Shown here in pieces: positions 22,051 through 33,859 of a stretch of 64,000 nucleotides of DNA. Position 1 is the stretch's first letter. Every line of letters begins with the position of its first letter. The translations under genes and the position numbers were made by a program. The notes beneath the pieces are model-generated. The model had not been told where the DNA came from. It saw only the letters and a list, made by a program, of their open reading frames with translations, and did not search any database. The DNA comes from Edolisoma coerulescens (Eukaryota; Chordata; Aves; Passeriformes; Campephagidae). Location of the stretch: the NCBI GenBank assembly GCA_013397115.1, contig VWZW01002568.1, forward strand, positions 1,876,073-1,940,072. Reading direction: 5' to 3'.

Positions 22051-23964
22051 TCTCCTCTCCAACAATCTGTGGCTGGGATGAGCTGTATGGCACAACCTGG
22101 ACAATATCATGATGTTCAACAACTTGTTCCTGCTGCTGGTATCCTCAGCCTTGCACAAACCAGAAGGATGAGAAGATGCTTTCTCCCACAAAGGAATTCC
22201 AGGATTAGCTGACAGTCAAGGCCTTAGCAGGAAGGCCGGTTAATGTATTGTTTCATCTGCCACATAAAATGTAAGCAATGTTTCCTTCTTACCCAGCAGC
22301 TGTTACCTCTACCATAAGCTGTTAAAACTCCCTCATTATTCCATGCAGCCAGGCCAGGCCCATTTCCTGTGCAGTTGTCATCTCCTTAATATATTATGAC
22401 ATTACAGACTTTATTAGTATATTTGCAGTGCCTTTTTATTTTTTATTAGCTAATGGGCTGTTTGCTTACACCATATTTGCTCAGTCTTTCAGAGCTCAGC
22501 CTATAAAATGGCCAAACGTGATCCCATCTGGAAGCCATTAAAGATCAATAGAGATGGAATCTGAAGAAGAAAGAATGGTGAAAAAAAAAAAAAGAAGGAA
22601 AAATCTACTATCAAAAACAATTGTGAACAAAAACCTGTCAGCTTCTGCTCTCAAATCCAGATGTGCTAAAGCTCATCACAATTCCAACGTGACAAAAAGC
22701 ACCATGGTCTTTTTAACACCAGGAACAACTAATCTAGTTTAAAGGAATCATAAATATGATTAAAGCCCATGGTTTCCTTGATTCTTTGTGAAAATGGAAA
22801 CCCTTCTAGCACACGTTGCATTCTTCTGAAGTGCTGGGCTCTTTGTGGGGAAACAGCTCAGAGGACAAGCTACTTTTGTGACAGAAATACGAGTTATGGT
22901 GACATGTCTCCCTGCCACTTTCATGGCTATATCACAACACCTGCAGATGTTAACATGGTAAGATGGTGCCCAAAATGAGGAAATTTCATTGTGAAATGCA
23001 CATTATGGCAGCCAGACATGTAAAGTCGTGTCTGGCTCCAAAGAATATTAACTCTGCATCTTCAGTACTTAAATATTTTGGCAAATACAAGTCTAGGAAG
23101 GTTTTGAAGAGCTCCTGCAGTAGATGAGTACTTGGCTCCACTAGAGAAAAGAAGAGAGGATTTGAGGTTTTGCAGGAGAAAAGGGGATTGTGAACATGAT
23201 TCTTCCACAGGCTCATTGCTGACCGAGAGCAAAAATCAGCCCTGAGCATGGCACCCAGGGAGGGAGACATGCTCAGGGCTGGCATTTGCCTGTGGTTTGG
23301 GCACCGAGTGTTTCACCCATCGTGACGAGGGCTGTGTTTGTTCGGACCATGTCTCAATCTCTGGTGCCTGGGGTCTTGGAGCGGTGAAAACAGAGGCACC
23401 CACACTCACCTGGGCTGCACGTGTCCCCCTCTGCCTCCAGATGCCTGCAGCAGATCTGTCTGCTCCAATCACTTTACAGTCACAGAGAGGAGCAGACATT
23501 TCCAGGGCCTGACCCATCTGACCTGCTTTAGAAATGTGCCTGAGGATGAGATAAACTGCATCCCAGAAGGACATTTTCCCCTCCTGCCTATCCAAAGGCA
23601 GTTTGGATGATTAGGTCAGATGCAAATCCCGGCTCTGGTGACAGGTGACACCCACCCAGCACCCATGTGGTCAATGGCTACAGCTGTACTAGAAACTAAA
23701 CGCTGCTAGATCCTGAGCTAATGGTCATCACCTACCTCTGGTCACACAATTTATTTTTCTTAACCTCTAAACAAGTGTGGCTACTTCCAAAATACCTGCT
23801 AAGATGTCCTTCAGCCAGAGAGCAGATGCTTAAATCTGTACCTGGCTTGGAGATCTGTGAGTCTGTGTGGGAGCAAAGAAATTTGCCCAGAGTTTAGGAC
23901 CCACCACATTGAAGAAATTTTTGTTCCAGGGACTTTTCTCTCAGTGAGGACCACAGAGAGACTT
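22051..23964. other. unique non-coding DNA
   Basis: No gene or transposon recognised. The first part (about 22225-22560) is listed separately as a possible conserved element. A GC-richer patch at about 23230-23600 keeps frames open on both strands (119 codons reverse, 90 forward) without any recognisable domain. Confidence 0.5.
22225..22560. other. possible conserved non-coding element
   Basis: Repeat-free, AT-biased stretch with 'gccggttaatgtattgttt', 'ccttaatatattatgac' and 'tttattagctaatgggc'. The texture resembles the 20.75-21.18 kb stretch 1 kb upstream, and the two could be parts of one regulatory block. Speculative without alignment. Confidence 0.25.
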
Positions 23965-24018
23965 GAAGTGATTCATTTCAGCCTTGAGAAGAGGAGGCTC
24001 TGGGAGAACCTTGTCTGT
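23965..24018 (+). mobile_element. CR1 LINE fragment, internal
   Basis: About 50 bases of forward CR1 upstream sequence: 'tcatttcagccttgagaag', 'aggaggctctgggagaacc'. No 3' end. A reverse CR1 terminus starts about 20 bases downstream. Confidence 0.65.
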
Positions 24019-24038
24019 GTGTACAGGGGAGTAAATTA

Positions 24039-24095
24039 TAAAATCATGGAATCACAGAATGGTTTGGGTTGGAAGGGATCTCAAAGAAGAAACCC
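24039..24095 (-). mobile_element. CR1 LINE 3' tail, very short
   Basis: Reverse CR1 terminus: 'aaaatcatggaatcacag' then 'aatggtttgggttggaagg' and 'gatctcaaag'. Only about 55 bases remain. The junction to unrelated sequence is sharp. Confidence 0.88.
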
Positions 24096-24339
24096 GAAAT
24101 TTTATACCTAAAATTTGGTATTTAAAGGAAAATATTTTCTGTTGGGTATTGCTTGTAAAGAAAAAAAAAGGAAAGAGAGGTCTAAATAACCACTCTGGAC
24201 AACTTTTCAAGTTTTTAGCTAGAGCTGAAGAAAACACTCCTTTGTACTGAACATAGAAGCTGTCTTAGAGTTAAGACATTTTGAAGTGAATTGGAGACAG
24301 AGAGTGTAGTGTGCATTTGAAATCATTATATTCATAAAA

Positions 24340-24412
24340 TTCAAAGGTTAGACTTGATGATCTTGGAGGTCTTGTCCGACCTTAATAGTTCTGTGATTCT
24401 ATTCTATGATCT
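24340..24412 (+). mobile_element. CR1 LINE 3' tail
   Basis: Forward terminus of the second subfamily: 'ggttagacttgatgatcttg', 'gaggtcttgtccgacctta' and tail 'ttctgtgattctattctatg'. Confidence 0.85.
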
Positions 24413-26254
24413 GCCCAGGAAGACACAGGATTCAAAGGGTCATGATGAGGCAGAACTGCATTTAGCAATGGGAAGAAAGTGCAGGAGATTCATGTGTCAG
24501 TGCTTAGGTACCAAAGCAATGGCCACCTTAGGCAGGAAAAGCAGATAACCATTAGATTTCACAGGAAATTCCCAAACTGTCCAGGTAAAAGGAAGCATCT
24601 GGGAACATTGGGATTTGCCAGCACCAGGAGAAGCAACATGCAGTTTAAAAATACTGCCCCTCAATGGGAGAAAACGTATTTCTATTAAGGGACCAGAATT
24701 GCTCTACGCCTGTTGGAATTTTTGCTTGTGCACAGGAATTTAGCTCCAGGTTCATGTCTGTCACTAAAATTGACAACTGCCTATGGCTCTCTACAATTGA
24801 AACGTAGATCTTAAATTTCACATCATTATCCAAATAAAATATATCTGCCAAGGGGGACTGGTATTACACAGTTAGAGAACTGTGATACCAGTTGTCTGAT
24901 TAACATATTGAGAGGAATATAAGAATTTCTCACCTATTTTCCAGAGGGAGACTAACTGGGGAGCTTGTGGTAAAGAGACTAATTGAACATCCTCCCTCTG
25001 CTCACTACGGAGATGCCCAGAAATATGTCTGCTCTGTGCAAGCAGGTTTTCCCTCTGCATATTACATTTGCTTTTTAGGACAGTAAGGAACAAAATCATT
25101 AAATCTTTTTTTTTTTTTTTTACCTCTTTTACTAAAAAAAAAAAAGATTTAGCCAAATTTTCACGTTGAAAAGTGTATGACTTGCCACAGAAAGGTTTCT
25201 CATGGCTGCATAAAAGAGCAAAGAGACTAAACAGAGAAGTTGCTTTTGGAAAGAAGAAGTTCTTTTTCAGGAGATATCAATGAAGCAGAGATCAGAGAAA
25301 ACCTGCCCAAGCTTCATTCGGACAATGATTTATTAATAGCTGAGACAGATGTGAATTTACACATTACAGACAGAGTCCAGTTCAGAGCTGGATCCACATT
25401 TCATGTGTGACTGAGGTCAGGATTTTGGATCAGTTCATCAAAGCAGCTGACCAGGGAGGATGCTCAGAACCAAAACTGCCTCTGAAGTTCTTCCAGGGTT
25501 TGTGTCTGATATGTTCGTGACATATCAGAGAGAGCTGCTTTCATCTCGCCTGTTTTTCCAGGACTTAGGAAATAGAAAACTGGGTCTCAGACACAGAGGA
25601 GAGTGTTCCTGTAAGTCAGCTGAGCCACAGTAGGAGTTTTTGTGCACATTCTTATCCCATGACATATTTGAACTAATGAGAATCATGTTACCTTGTAGAG
25701 AAATAAGTTAAAGCTGGCACATATTACCTGCAGAATTGCCACAGATGAAAAATATGCCCACAGATCATTGACACCCATAAGCTGATGTATCATCCCTTGT
25801 ATCTCACCCTGGAGCCAGATGGATCCATTCCAGGTTTATTCCACCTTGGACAGTAAAAAGAATTTGACCCATACCAGGCCTGTGCAGATATAGCTCTTCT
25901 ACTTGCAGCCTTCTAAAAAGTAGAGGGTGCCACAAAAAGACTGCAGCCAGTAGGTCAAAAGGAGGGATTATTTCCCGCTCTTTGGCTCTCGTGAATAGTC
26001 TGAAAATTCTGCTTTCAGTCATCTGAATAGTCTGCCCAATTCTGTGCTTCTTTGTGGAAGAGAGAGATTGAAAACCGGAGGAAGTCCAAGAACCACTGCT
26101 AGCACAGTTACAGAGCTGGAACAAGCAGAGATGTATGAAAAGATGTGGAGGGAACTGTGTTTGTCTCGAGAACAGAAAGATGAATGGGATTCTGATTGTT
26201 GCTTTCAACTACCCAAGGTGGAGTTTTTGAGAAATTATTAAGTCTTCTTTTTTT
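24413..26254. other. unique non-coding DNA
   Basis: No gene recognised. Contains T16 (25106-25121) and A12 (25134-25145) tracts and a stable short hairpin at 25505-25529 (10-bp perfect arms, 5-base loop). A 134-codon reverse frame at 25804-26208 has no domain and is treated as chance. Confidence 0.5.
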
Positions 26255-26905
26255 TCTCCTTGGTGGTGTTAGGATCCTCCTCCTTGCTGTTTTTGAAGAT
26301 ATGAGTGATATTTGATTTCTAGTAGTCCTCAGGAACCTTCCAGAACTGCTTCCACCTTTCAAAGAAAACTCAAAGTGTCCTTGCAACGACCTTGTTCAGA
26401 TACCTCAGCACTCACGGGTGAATGCCATCAGCTCCCATGGACATGGGTGTGTTTGGTTTGTTTAAATGTTACCAAACCTCATCATCCTTCACTGAAGGTG
26501 AGTCTTCCTTGGTTTGGAATTTCCCCTGTTCTTGGGGCCCTGAGATTCATGAAGGGCAGTCTGATTTGTAAATACAGATGGAGAAGGCATCGAGTACTTC
26601 ATCTTTTTTAGTGTTCACCAGGTCCTCAACCCTATTCAACAGCAAACCAACATTTCCTCGGCGCTTCCTTTTGCTCCATGTGTGCTTGCAGAAGTTTTTC
26701 CTGTTGCACTTCACATTACCTGTGAAATTCAGCTCCAGGTGGGTTTTTTTTTCACTACCCTTGTCCCTAAACTTGGACAGTGTCACTTGTCCGAGGTCAC
26801 CCCACCCTGCTTCCAGCTCTTGCATGCTTCCTTTTGAGGTTTTCTGAGCCTTTTTCTTTGCGTGTTTTTGGGATCTCTTTCTTCATCCATGAAGGCCTTC
26901 TGCCA
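26255..26905 (-). pseudogene. decayed CR1 ORF2 segment (linker and start of reverse transcriptase)
   Basis: On the minus strand, from about 26825 down to 26255, the translation follows CR1 ORF2 just after the endonuclease and into the N-terminal reverse transcriptase. 'SKRKRRGNVGLLLNRVEDLV' aligns with the family's linker (typically KRKTRENVGPLLNE). After frameshifts, 'FERWKQFWKVPEDY' and 'KSNITHIFKNSKEEDP' align with 'FERSWRTGEVPEDW' and 'KANVTPVFKKGKKEDPG'. Several stops and frame changes interrupt it, the catalytic YXDD region is not included, and it cannot be functional. It is the only coding-region remnant of a transposon in the window; all other CR1 copies are from the 3' side. Confidence 0.8.
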
Positions 26906-26914
26906 CCTTAAACG

Positions 26915-27195
26915 TGGAATATTTTCAGCTGGAAGGGACCTGTAATGATCATCTAATCCACCTGGGGATCAGGGATGATCAAAAGTTCAAACATATTTTG
27001 TTAAGGACATTGTCCAAAAACCTCTTAAACCCTGACAGACTGGAATATCAGCAACTTCTCCAGGAAGCCTATTCCATGTTTGGTCACCCTCTAGGTAAAG
27101 AAATTATTCCTAATGCCCAGGCTAAGACTACTCTGGTGCAACTTTGAACCACTCCCAGGTGTCCTATCTCTGGATAGCAGGGAAAAGAGCTCACA
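26915..27195 (-). mobile_element. CR1 LINE 3' end, older subfamily
   Basis: Reverse CR1 terminus, distinct from the ORF2 segment immediately to its left. 'ttcagctggaagggacct', 'tgatcatctaatccacctg', 'aggacattgtccaaaaacc', 'tccaggaagcctattcc', 'ggtcaccctctaggtaaag' and 'aattattcctaatgccc' follow the layout of older CR1 families. Because its 3' end abuts the 5' side of the ORF2 segment, the two are separate insertions, or one element rearranged. Confidence 0.8.
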
Positions 27196-28755
27196 CAAAG
27201 GAAAAAGCAGCTGGATGAGAATGCCTAAAACTGGGCTGAGTCAGGTAAACTGAGAAGTCCTTGGACAAGAAACAGGAATAAAATGGACAATCAAGGAACT
27301 AGTCTTGCTTTTGTGTACTGCATTGGTCAGACTAATCTCAGTCCACCATAGCTCATTTACACTGTCTGCCTCTTAGAGGGATGTTCTAAATTGGATGTAG
27401 TTCAGAGAAAAGTCTTACAGTGGGATAATTAAGAGCCTCATTTCATCCAATGGTCTGCAAAGAAGATTGTAGGAAGATTTTAATTTACAGTGTGTGTCTC
27501 TTAAATAAAATATAAGGTATTAAGTAAACCTTTTATGCAACCGTGAAAAATACTGGAGAGGTCTGGGCGGAAGGTGGAGAAGTTGGACAAGGGAAAAACA
27601 AAAAGAGAGCACCAATGCTTATCATGGCCAAGACACGACAAAAACATCAAAGGGGTCCCATGACTGCCTCCATTTTTGGTATTTTCATATAAAGAAAGAC
27701 TGGCTCACCAAGGGATATGATTTAGCCAGAAATGGATAATTAGCTCAAAACAGATGTTAATAGGTAAAATTTTATCACCTGTTTTACACAGAAAATTAGA
27801 TTCAACAATCAAATGTGAGTTCTTTTTTTCTCTGGCTATAAAAATATGTGATTGCTTCCAGAGTCAGAACATTGCTCATATAAGGAGATTTCACGGAGTT
27901 TGCAGAGGAAAAACATTGGAAAATGAGTAGGCACAGGAAAACCTGCCATTAGAGAAGCTCCAATAAAGAGCTACTCATGTCCTGCAGGAGGCTGTAGTTT
28001 CCCTGGAAAAAGGAATATCTCACTATATGTAAAGCAGGACCTATCACCGTGTTTTCCAAGACCTTGCAAATGAATACAGTTCCTGATTTCAGGTGGTGCC
28101 ATAAGCCCTAGAGAGGCCCTTGTGTTCTTCTAACTTGGTTGCCTTGCACAGAGATGCACATCCTCCACGCTCACGAGATGACGTGGACATTGTGCAGATT
28201 TGTGAGAAAAGAAAAAGAGTTTAATAGTGTGGTCCATTCTGCATACTTATGCTAGAAAATGCTGCTTTGTGGTTTCTCTTGGTCATTTGGGTCTCATTTT
28301 TTAAGTCCTTATTAGAATAAGAAAAGAAGTAATGGGAAAAGAAAAAACAAAAAGGCAAAGAGAGAAAATGTTCTGTTATGCTGAGCTCCTTCTCATGATA
28401 ATTTAGCCTCAGAAAGAGTCATTTCCAGTCAGAAGCACAGCAAATCCTGAGTCACTACCAGATCTTGATTCACTGCCATTTATCTTCTGCACCAGAAGGA
28501 CACAACTGCGGTTGGACACTCACAGTGTCAAAATGCTTAACAAATTATTCTGATGTTTTTAATCTCTTCAACAGCTTCATCTTTCAACACTTCATTATGT
28601 GGGGAAGAATCAGGAATTTTTCCCATCTGTTGTGAAAGTGAAATTATTTCAACCTGCAAATTATTTCAGACTTGGTGGAAGAACAGAGACTGTGATGTGC
28701 CATTAATGTCCCAGTATTTGACATTTCCTCCAGGTCCCGGGATACTTTATAGAGT
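27196..28755. other. unique non-coding DNA
   Basis: No gene, transposon or notable structure recognised over about 1.5 kb. Confidence 0.5.
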
Positions 28756-28811
<56 letters not shown>

Positions 28812-28818
28812 TATTATT
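28756..28818. repeat. (ATC)18 microsatellite with (ATT)3 end
   Basis: Eighteen uninterrupted ATC units followed by three ATT units. The pure array implies recent slippage and likely length polymorphism. It generates a spurious serine run in a 106-codon frame at 28553-28873. Confidence 0.98.
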
Positions 28819-28921
28819 AACTATGGAATGGACTCTTGAATATATGTTTGCAAATAGCAATACAATGATATAGGTTTATGCATCAAAAATTCATAGTGTT
28901 TAGCATGTAACAAACATTTCT

Positions 28922-28993
28922 AGCAGTTCGGGTTGGAACTAGATGATCTTTAAGGTCCCTTTCAACCCAAACCATTCTAAGATTCTATGATAC
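28922..28993 (+). mobile_element. CR1 LINE 3' tail
   Basis: Forward terminus only: 'gttggaactagatgatcttt', 'aaggtccctttcaaccca' and tail 'ttctaagattctatgat'. About 70 bases remain. Confidence 0.9.
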
Positions 28994-31524
28994 AAACATC
29001 CATATCTTATAAAGAAAAAAAAAGACATCCTCAAACATGTGAATTCTGTGCCACAAAATGCCCAGGACAACAGCAGGCCAAAACCAAAATGTAAAGTTGA
29101 GCCAAATCTCATCTATTTTAAGGTATCTCTAATGATGGTCTGAACCTTCCACATGTGAGTGAAACCACCAGAGAGTCTCACTGTACATAAAGGATTAGTA
29201 CAGGCTGCAACTCTACCTCATGGGAAGGTAAAAAACTAAAATTTATTTGTTTGGGGTTTTTTTCACTGTCTTGCAACCTTGTGTGATAGAATCTTCTCGA
29301 GCATGTGCGGGAATGCAGCAGGATGCTAACAATAAATTAAACAATGTCTTTAAAATATGTATCTCCTGACGAATGAAAGAACATTACAATATTCTGATCT
29401 GGGACTGAAATGGAAACTCGAAAACGCCAGAATCAGTCAGAATTTGTCAGTACAGAAAAAAGAGGCCCCTAGATGCTGCTATTATGGCTCATTACAGGAA
29501 AACAGGCAGCACCTCACAGTCCTTTCTGGTGACCCATTAGAGGTTACTTGCAGATTCTGTGGCATTAGGGCATGTACAGGTGAAAATTATCCATTCTTTG
29601 AAGTCCCACCATTTTTAGCCTCAGTGATTATTTCTCCTCAGGGTTTTACACCTGGTCTTGGAAAGATCAGTCAGGGTGGAGAGAAACTCCTCAGGAATGA
29701 CATGAGCCGTTGCACCACTCATCCTTCAAATGATTCACAGGAAGAATTCTATTTGACAAATACTGAATGTTTTATTTTTATCTTTTTTCTTTTTTTTTTT
29801 TTTTTTGAGACACCAGGAGCAGTGTGTGAATGATGCTTTGCCCTATTTCCCTTCTGTAAGCCAGCATTCTGGAAGTTGGCTCCCATTGAAATGCCAGGGG
29901 AAAAGCATCCTACAACCCAGGATACTGCACCATATCACCTTTTACTTTAAAAAGAAAATTAATTGGTTGTTAGGAGCCAAACTGCTTATCCCAGCTAGAG
30001 GACACTTTCTCTTAGAAGTTTTTCCTCCAAGCCAGGTCCTCAGCTGGTATAAATCTCAGAAGTCTGTTTAAATTAATATAGTTACACAGATTTACATGAT
30101 CCAACTGCTTGATTTTAGCTAAGCTGCTCCTGTCAGAAGGCAATTTTTAGTATAAGGTTATAAATCCTTGACCCATACTGAGGAAAATAGAGAAAAATCA
30201 AAACTGATCATTCTTCTTTTTCTCTCTCTTTTTTTTTTCCATTTCATGTGCAAGGAAGGAAAAAAAAAAGAATCAAATGAGATCTGCAATTAAACATATA
30301 TAGTCCACAAGGAGGTTTACAAAAAGAAAGGAGTGAGATGGATAGAAAGAGAAACAGAGCACATATTGAAACCCTGTGCCCTATTTGCTGAATGCAGCCT
30401 TTGTGAAGCCTGACGGATCAGAAAAGAAGTGGAAGCTGCAGTGCTCTGTTTATCCAAAAATAAAATATTGCATAGGTCAAGCAAGCACAATGCAATTCCT
30501 CCTTCCTTTCACTGGATCTCAGCCTTGACCTGAAAAGCCAACTCTCTAATGTGCTGAAAGCCTCTCAGGTTCCCATTGCAGGCAGGGACTGACAGCTTTC
30601 CTGAGCTATGCCAGGAATAAGATGGATGTACAAAAATTAATCAAGATCCAATTTACCAAGAGCTTGAGCACACGGATAATTCCCTTTACCCTCCAAACTA
30701 GTCACTCACTATACAGATTACTAAATTAGTGTGAATTAGAAAAAAAAAAAATCCCAAACTGAGAGAAATCTTGTGGGAGAAACTTTCCAGTTACATTATG
30801 CAGAAATATACCCAAAATTAATTTGAATCAGTTTTACCCTCTTCTGTCCTTTTTAAACTTCTATAAAAATTGGTAAAAATACTCCTTCAGCAATGGGGGG
30901 GGGGGGGNNNNNNNNNNNNNNGGGGGGGGAGAAATTAAACTGAAGTTTAAAGCCTCTGACAATCAGCAGAGTCCTCACTTTTATCAAGAACGATGTATGT
31001 GTGTATGTATATTTAGTGAAAGCCAATGCTGGAGCCAAACTGGGCCATTTTTAACTTATCACAAATTTCCAAGTAATTTATAACCTTCAGATGGCAAAAA
31101 AAAATCACATGGCTCAGGAAAGCTTGCTGAGACCATCTCACTCACTTCTCTTAGATATGTTTACAGTTATCTTGCCAGAACACATGGTTATTCATTCATT
31201 CTTGTCTGATCAAACTCAGTTTCAATCTGACCTTCAGAATAACAGGCGGATATATCCTTTTCATCCAGGACTGCAAAATCCCTCCTCTCTCAGAAAACTG
31301 GCAAGCAGAGAGGACGCTACCAACAGGTGAATCTCAAAAGTTTCAGAACTTCCTTCAGGTAAATCTTCAAAAAACCTGATTCATCTAAAAATTAGGTACA
31401 AACACACCAGTGAGTTCAATAGTGCCAACATATCTGCCAGTGTATGGACCAACTGTGGGCAGAGGGACATGGCTGACACTATCCCAGCTACCCAAGTGGT
31501 TATCTTGGATTTGAAAATTGATCC
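28994..31524. other. unique non-coding DNA
   Basis: No gene recognised. The 158-codon forward frame at 29357-29833 shows no signal peptide, domain or splice context that I recognise, and its end runs through a T17 tract (29790-29806), giving a phenylalanine run. It is judged chance. The poly-G gap at 30.9 kb is listed separately. Confidence 0.5.
30895..30929. repeat. poly-G tract interrupted by assembly gap (14 N)
   Basis: Thirteen G, 14 undetermined bases (30908-30921), then eight G. The missing bases are probably more G, so the run would be at least 21 and perhaps about 35. A tract like this can form G-quadruplexes and commonly breaks sequencing and assembly. Confidence 0.95.
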
Positions 31525-31699
31525 ATTGAGTTTCCAGTGAGCTGGAGTCACCATCCCTGTAGGGATTTAAAAGATGTGTACTTGTGGCACTTTGGGGACA
31601 TGGTTTGGTGGTGGCCTTGGCAGTGCTGGCTAAACACTTGGACTAAATTTGAAACATCTTTTCCAACATAAACAATTCTATGAGTCTATAATTCCATAA
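31525..31699 (+). mobile_element. CR1 LINE 3' end (gtggagtcacc subfamily)
   Basis: Forward copy: 'gagctggagtcaccatccct', 'aaaagatgtgtacttgtgg', 'ggggacatggtttggtggtg', 'ggcagtgctggctaaacac', 'catcttttccaacataaac' and tail 'attctatgagtctataat'. Same 3' subfamily as the copies at 12.9, 39.5 and 55.0 kb, moderately diverged. Confidence 0.9.
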
Positions 31700-32170
31700 A
31701 AGGCCCTGAGGTCCTTCCTAGTTTGGTGCACTTGTGTATCTGTTGTTCTAATTTTGACGAGAAATGAGTGTGAAATATACAAAGTACATAAAAATAACAA
31801 AGACTTATTAGTAGCATTTTTCTTGTGGTGTATTTTATTTAAGAATACAGGCAAAAAAGGGAGTGCTGTTGACACACTTGCTATAATTTGTTTGGTTTTC
31901 TTTAAAAAGACCATACATTTGCTTCAGTTCTTTTTCAACTAGGCAAATCTTGAATATCCTCACACAGACTGAAAAAAACCCCACCCTAAAACTAAAATTT
32001 TAACTGAAGAAAAAAGTCTAACAATGTCTTGGTATTTTTAGTTTATTTTTCATGGGATTTCCCTTTTCTCTTTGGTAATGTGGGTACAGTATCCAACACA
32101 TTCTACAGCTCTGGGATGCATTTGCACCTTCTTAATCTGCTGTTGTTTTACTGCAGAAACATTGCAATGT
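31700..32170. other. unique non-coding DNA
   Basis: AT-rich, with similar-length open frames on opposite strands and no domain in either. Nothing supportable. Confidence 0.5.
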
Positions 32171-32236
32171 AGAATCAGAAAATCACAGAATAGTTTGTGT
32201 TGGAAGGGACCTTCTGCCCTGTGCAGGGACAAATGC
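32171..32236 (-). mobile_element. CR1 LINE 3' tail with internal deletion
   Basis: Reverse terminus: 'tagaatcagaaaatcacag', 'aatagtttgtgttggaagg', then a jump to 'ctgtgcagggaca'. The block normally lying between 'gggacctt' and the 'gcaggga' motif is lost. Confidence 0.85.
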
Positions 32237-32935
32237 CTGAATTTCCCACGTTAATGTTCTGGAGAAGGGTTTATGAGAGTCAGCCCCCATCCATAATGGT
32301 CCTCCACCCTTTACTCCTCTCTGTTCCTCACCTGGCATTTACTGTCTAACAGGATGTGGTGAGAGCAGCACTGATGAGTAAGAGAAGACCTGCAGAAGCT
32401 GTAAGCCCTTTAGGAAACTGAGAAACATCAGTTACAAAATCCAATGCTGGTTTTTTTTCTGGGAAAATGTTAACAGTATTTTGATTTTTCCTGTGATTCA
32501 ATTAAAGTCAAGGAAATCTGTTTACAACAGAGAAAAAAAAGTAACAAAAATAGATAAATAGTGTTGAGAGCAAATCCTTACCAGGCATAACTCCTTGGGC
32601 AGTCACTAAAATCATTCCTGTGTCCATCCTGTTAAATGTTGATCCCTAAATCCAGAGTCAATCACTGAGACACAAAGATCCTCCACTGGAAAGTAAACAG
32701 GGACAGAGAATTAATGTAGGATGATGGTGTCAGAGAGGCCATGTGTTTCCCAAGCCTGCCATTACTTTTTCCATAAAAAGTTCCAGGTTTGGGGCTGCAG
32801 TTGAAAAACTTGCTCAGTGATTGAAAAGAGTGAAAGACTTTGGGGGTATTGGTTTTGGACATGGGGAGAGCTGGGCTTGGGCTGCACAGACAACATTTCC
32901 AAAGTCCATGTTGAGCAGTGAAGCCCCAGACACAC
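32237..32935. other. unique non-coding DNA
   Basis: No gene or repeat recognised. Reverse frames at 32662-33028 have no domain and run into the next CR1. Confidence 0.5.
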
Positions 32936-33019
32936 ACCAGGGATCAAGCACCTTCCTGGGGTATGGCTGGACCTTATGATCCTAGAGGTCTTTTCCAACC
33001 TTAGTGATTCTGTGATTCT
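32936..33019 (+). mobile_element. CR1 LINE 3' tail
   Basis: Forward terminus: 'ggctggaccttatgatccta', 'gaggtcttttccaacctta' and tail 'gtgattctgtgattctg'. Second subfamily. Confidence 0.88.
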
Positions 33020-33859
33020 GAAGGACACATTTCCGTAATCATTGCAAGAACAAAAACAAAGACAAAATTAGGGAAACTTTAAAATCCAAAGAACATAAAC
33101 TCCTCAGTTTATTTTCTCTCCAGAACATCCTAGCTACAAATTTTCTATTTCTTTGGTCAGGATCTGCCTCATGCCCCTCATGTTGTTGGCTTTTAAAAGC
33201 CATTAACAAATCCACTGGCCAAACCACACATTTAAATGCTCAAAGTAATTACCAAAAAATATCAGATTAACATCTCTATGGGTGCCTGATGTTCAACAGA
33301 TAAGATTTTTCCTCCTTGAGCTCCTGAATGTGAAACTTGCACCCTGCAGCCATGGAGAGCAGCCTAGAGACAGCTCTGCAGCTCTGCACCATCCTTTGTT
33401 CCACAAAGACTTAAAATGGGAATAATGTATCTTTTGTTTTAATTTTTTTTAATTTTCGCAATGTACATAGGCAGAAATTTTACAGCGAAAAGGTAAAGCA
33501 AACAAAACCCTGTACAGGAATAAAAAGAATATTTAGGGAAAAGAAAGGTTAAAACTTCATAGGCATGAAATGATGAATCCTAAGATCTCTCTAACATCTT
33601 CAATCACCCCAGAAATCAAAATGCAGGGATGTGCATCCGTGCACAAAGGCTGGAAACTCTTTGGATCTGGTCCTGCTCCTAATCACAGGAGTTTCTCTCC
33701 TCTGACCGCACAGGATGGGGCCCTTTCATTATCTTTCAACCAGCCGATAATTAGCAAGTTTCGTAACAATCCTGTCAGATGAGCAGCCTGGGGAAGGGAA
33801 AGGAATCTATTATGTGGCCAGAGCCTTCTGTCTGCCCGATCTTTTAAGCAGATTGAAGC
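33020..33859. other. unique non-coding DNA left of CpG-rich segment
   Basis: AT-rich, with A/T tracts near 33440-33460. The last 100 bases carry 'cagccgataattagcaag', a homeodomain-type site next to the CpG-rich segment. No gene recognised. Confidence 0.5.

Noticed and set aside
28553..28873. 106-codon frame with a long serine run
   Set aside because: The serine run is the translated ATC microsatellite.
29357..29833. 158-codon forward open frame, among the longest in the window
   Set aside because: No recognisable domain or signal peptide; its end translates a T17 tract into a phenylalanine run; length is within chance for 64 kb on two strands.
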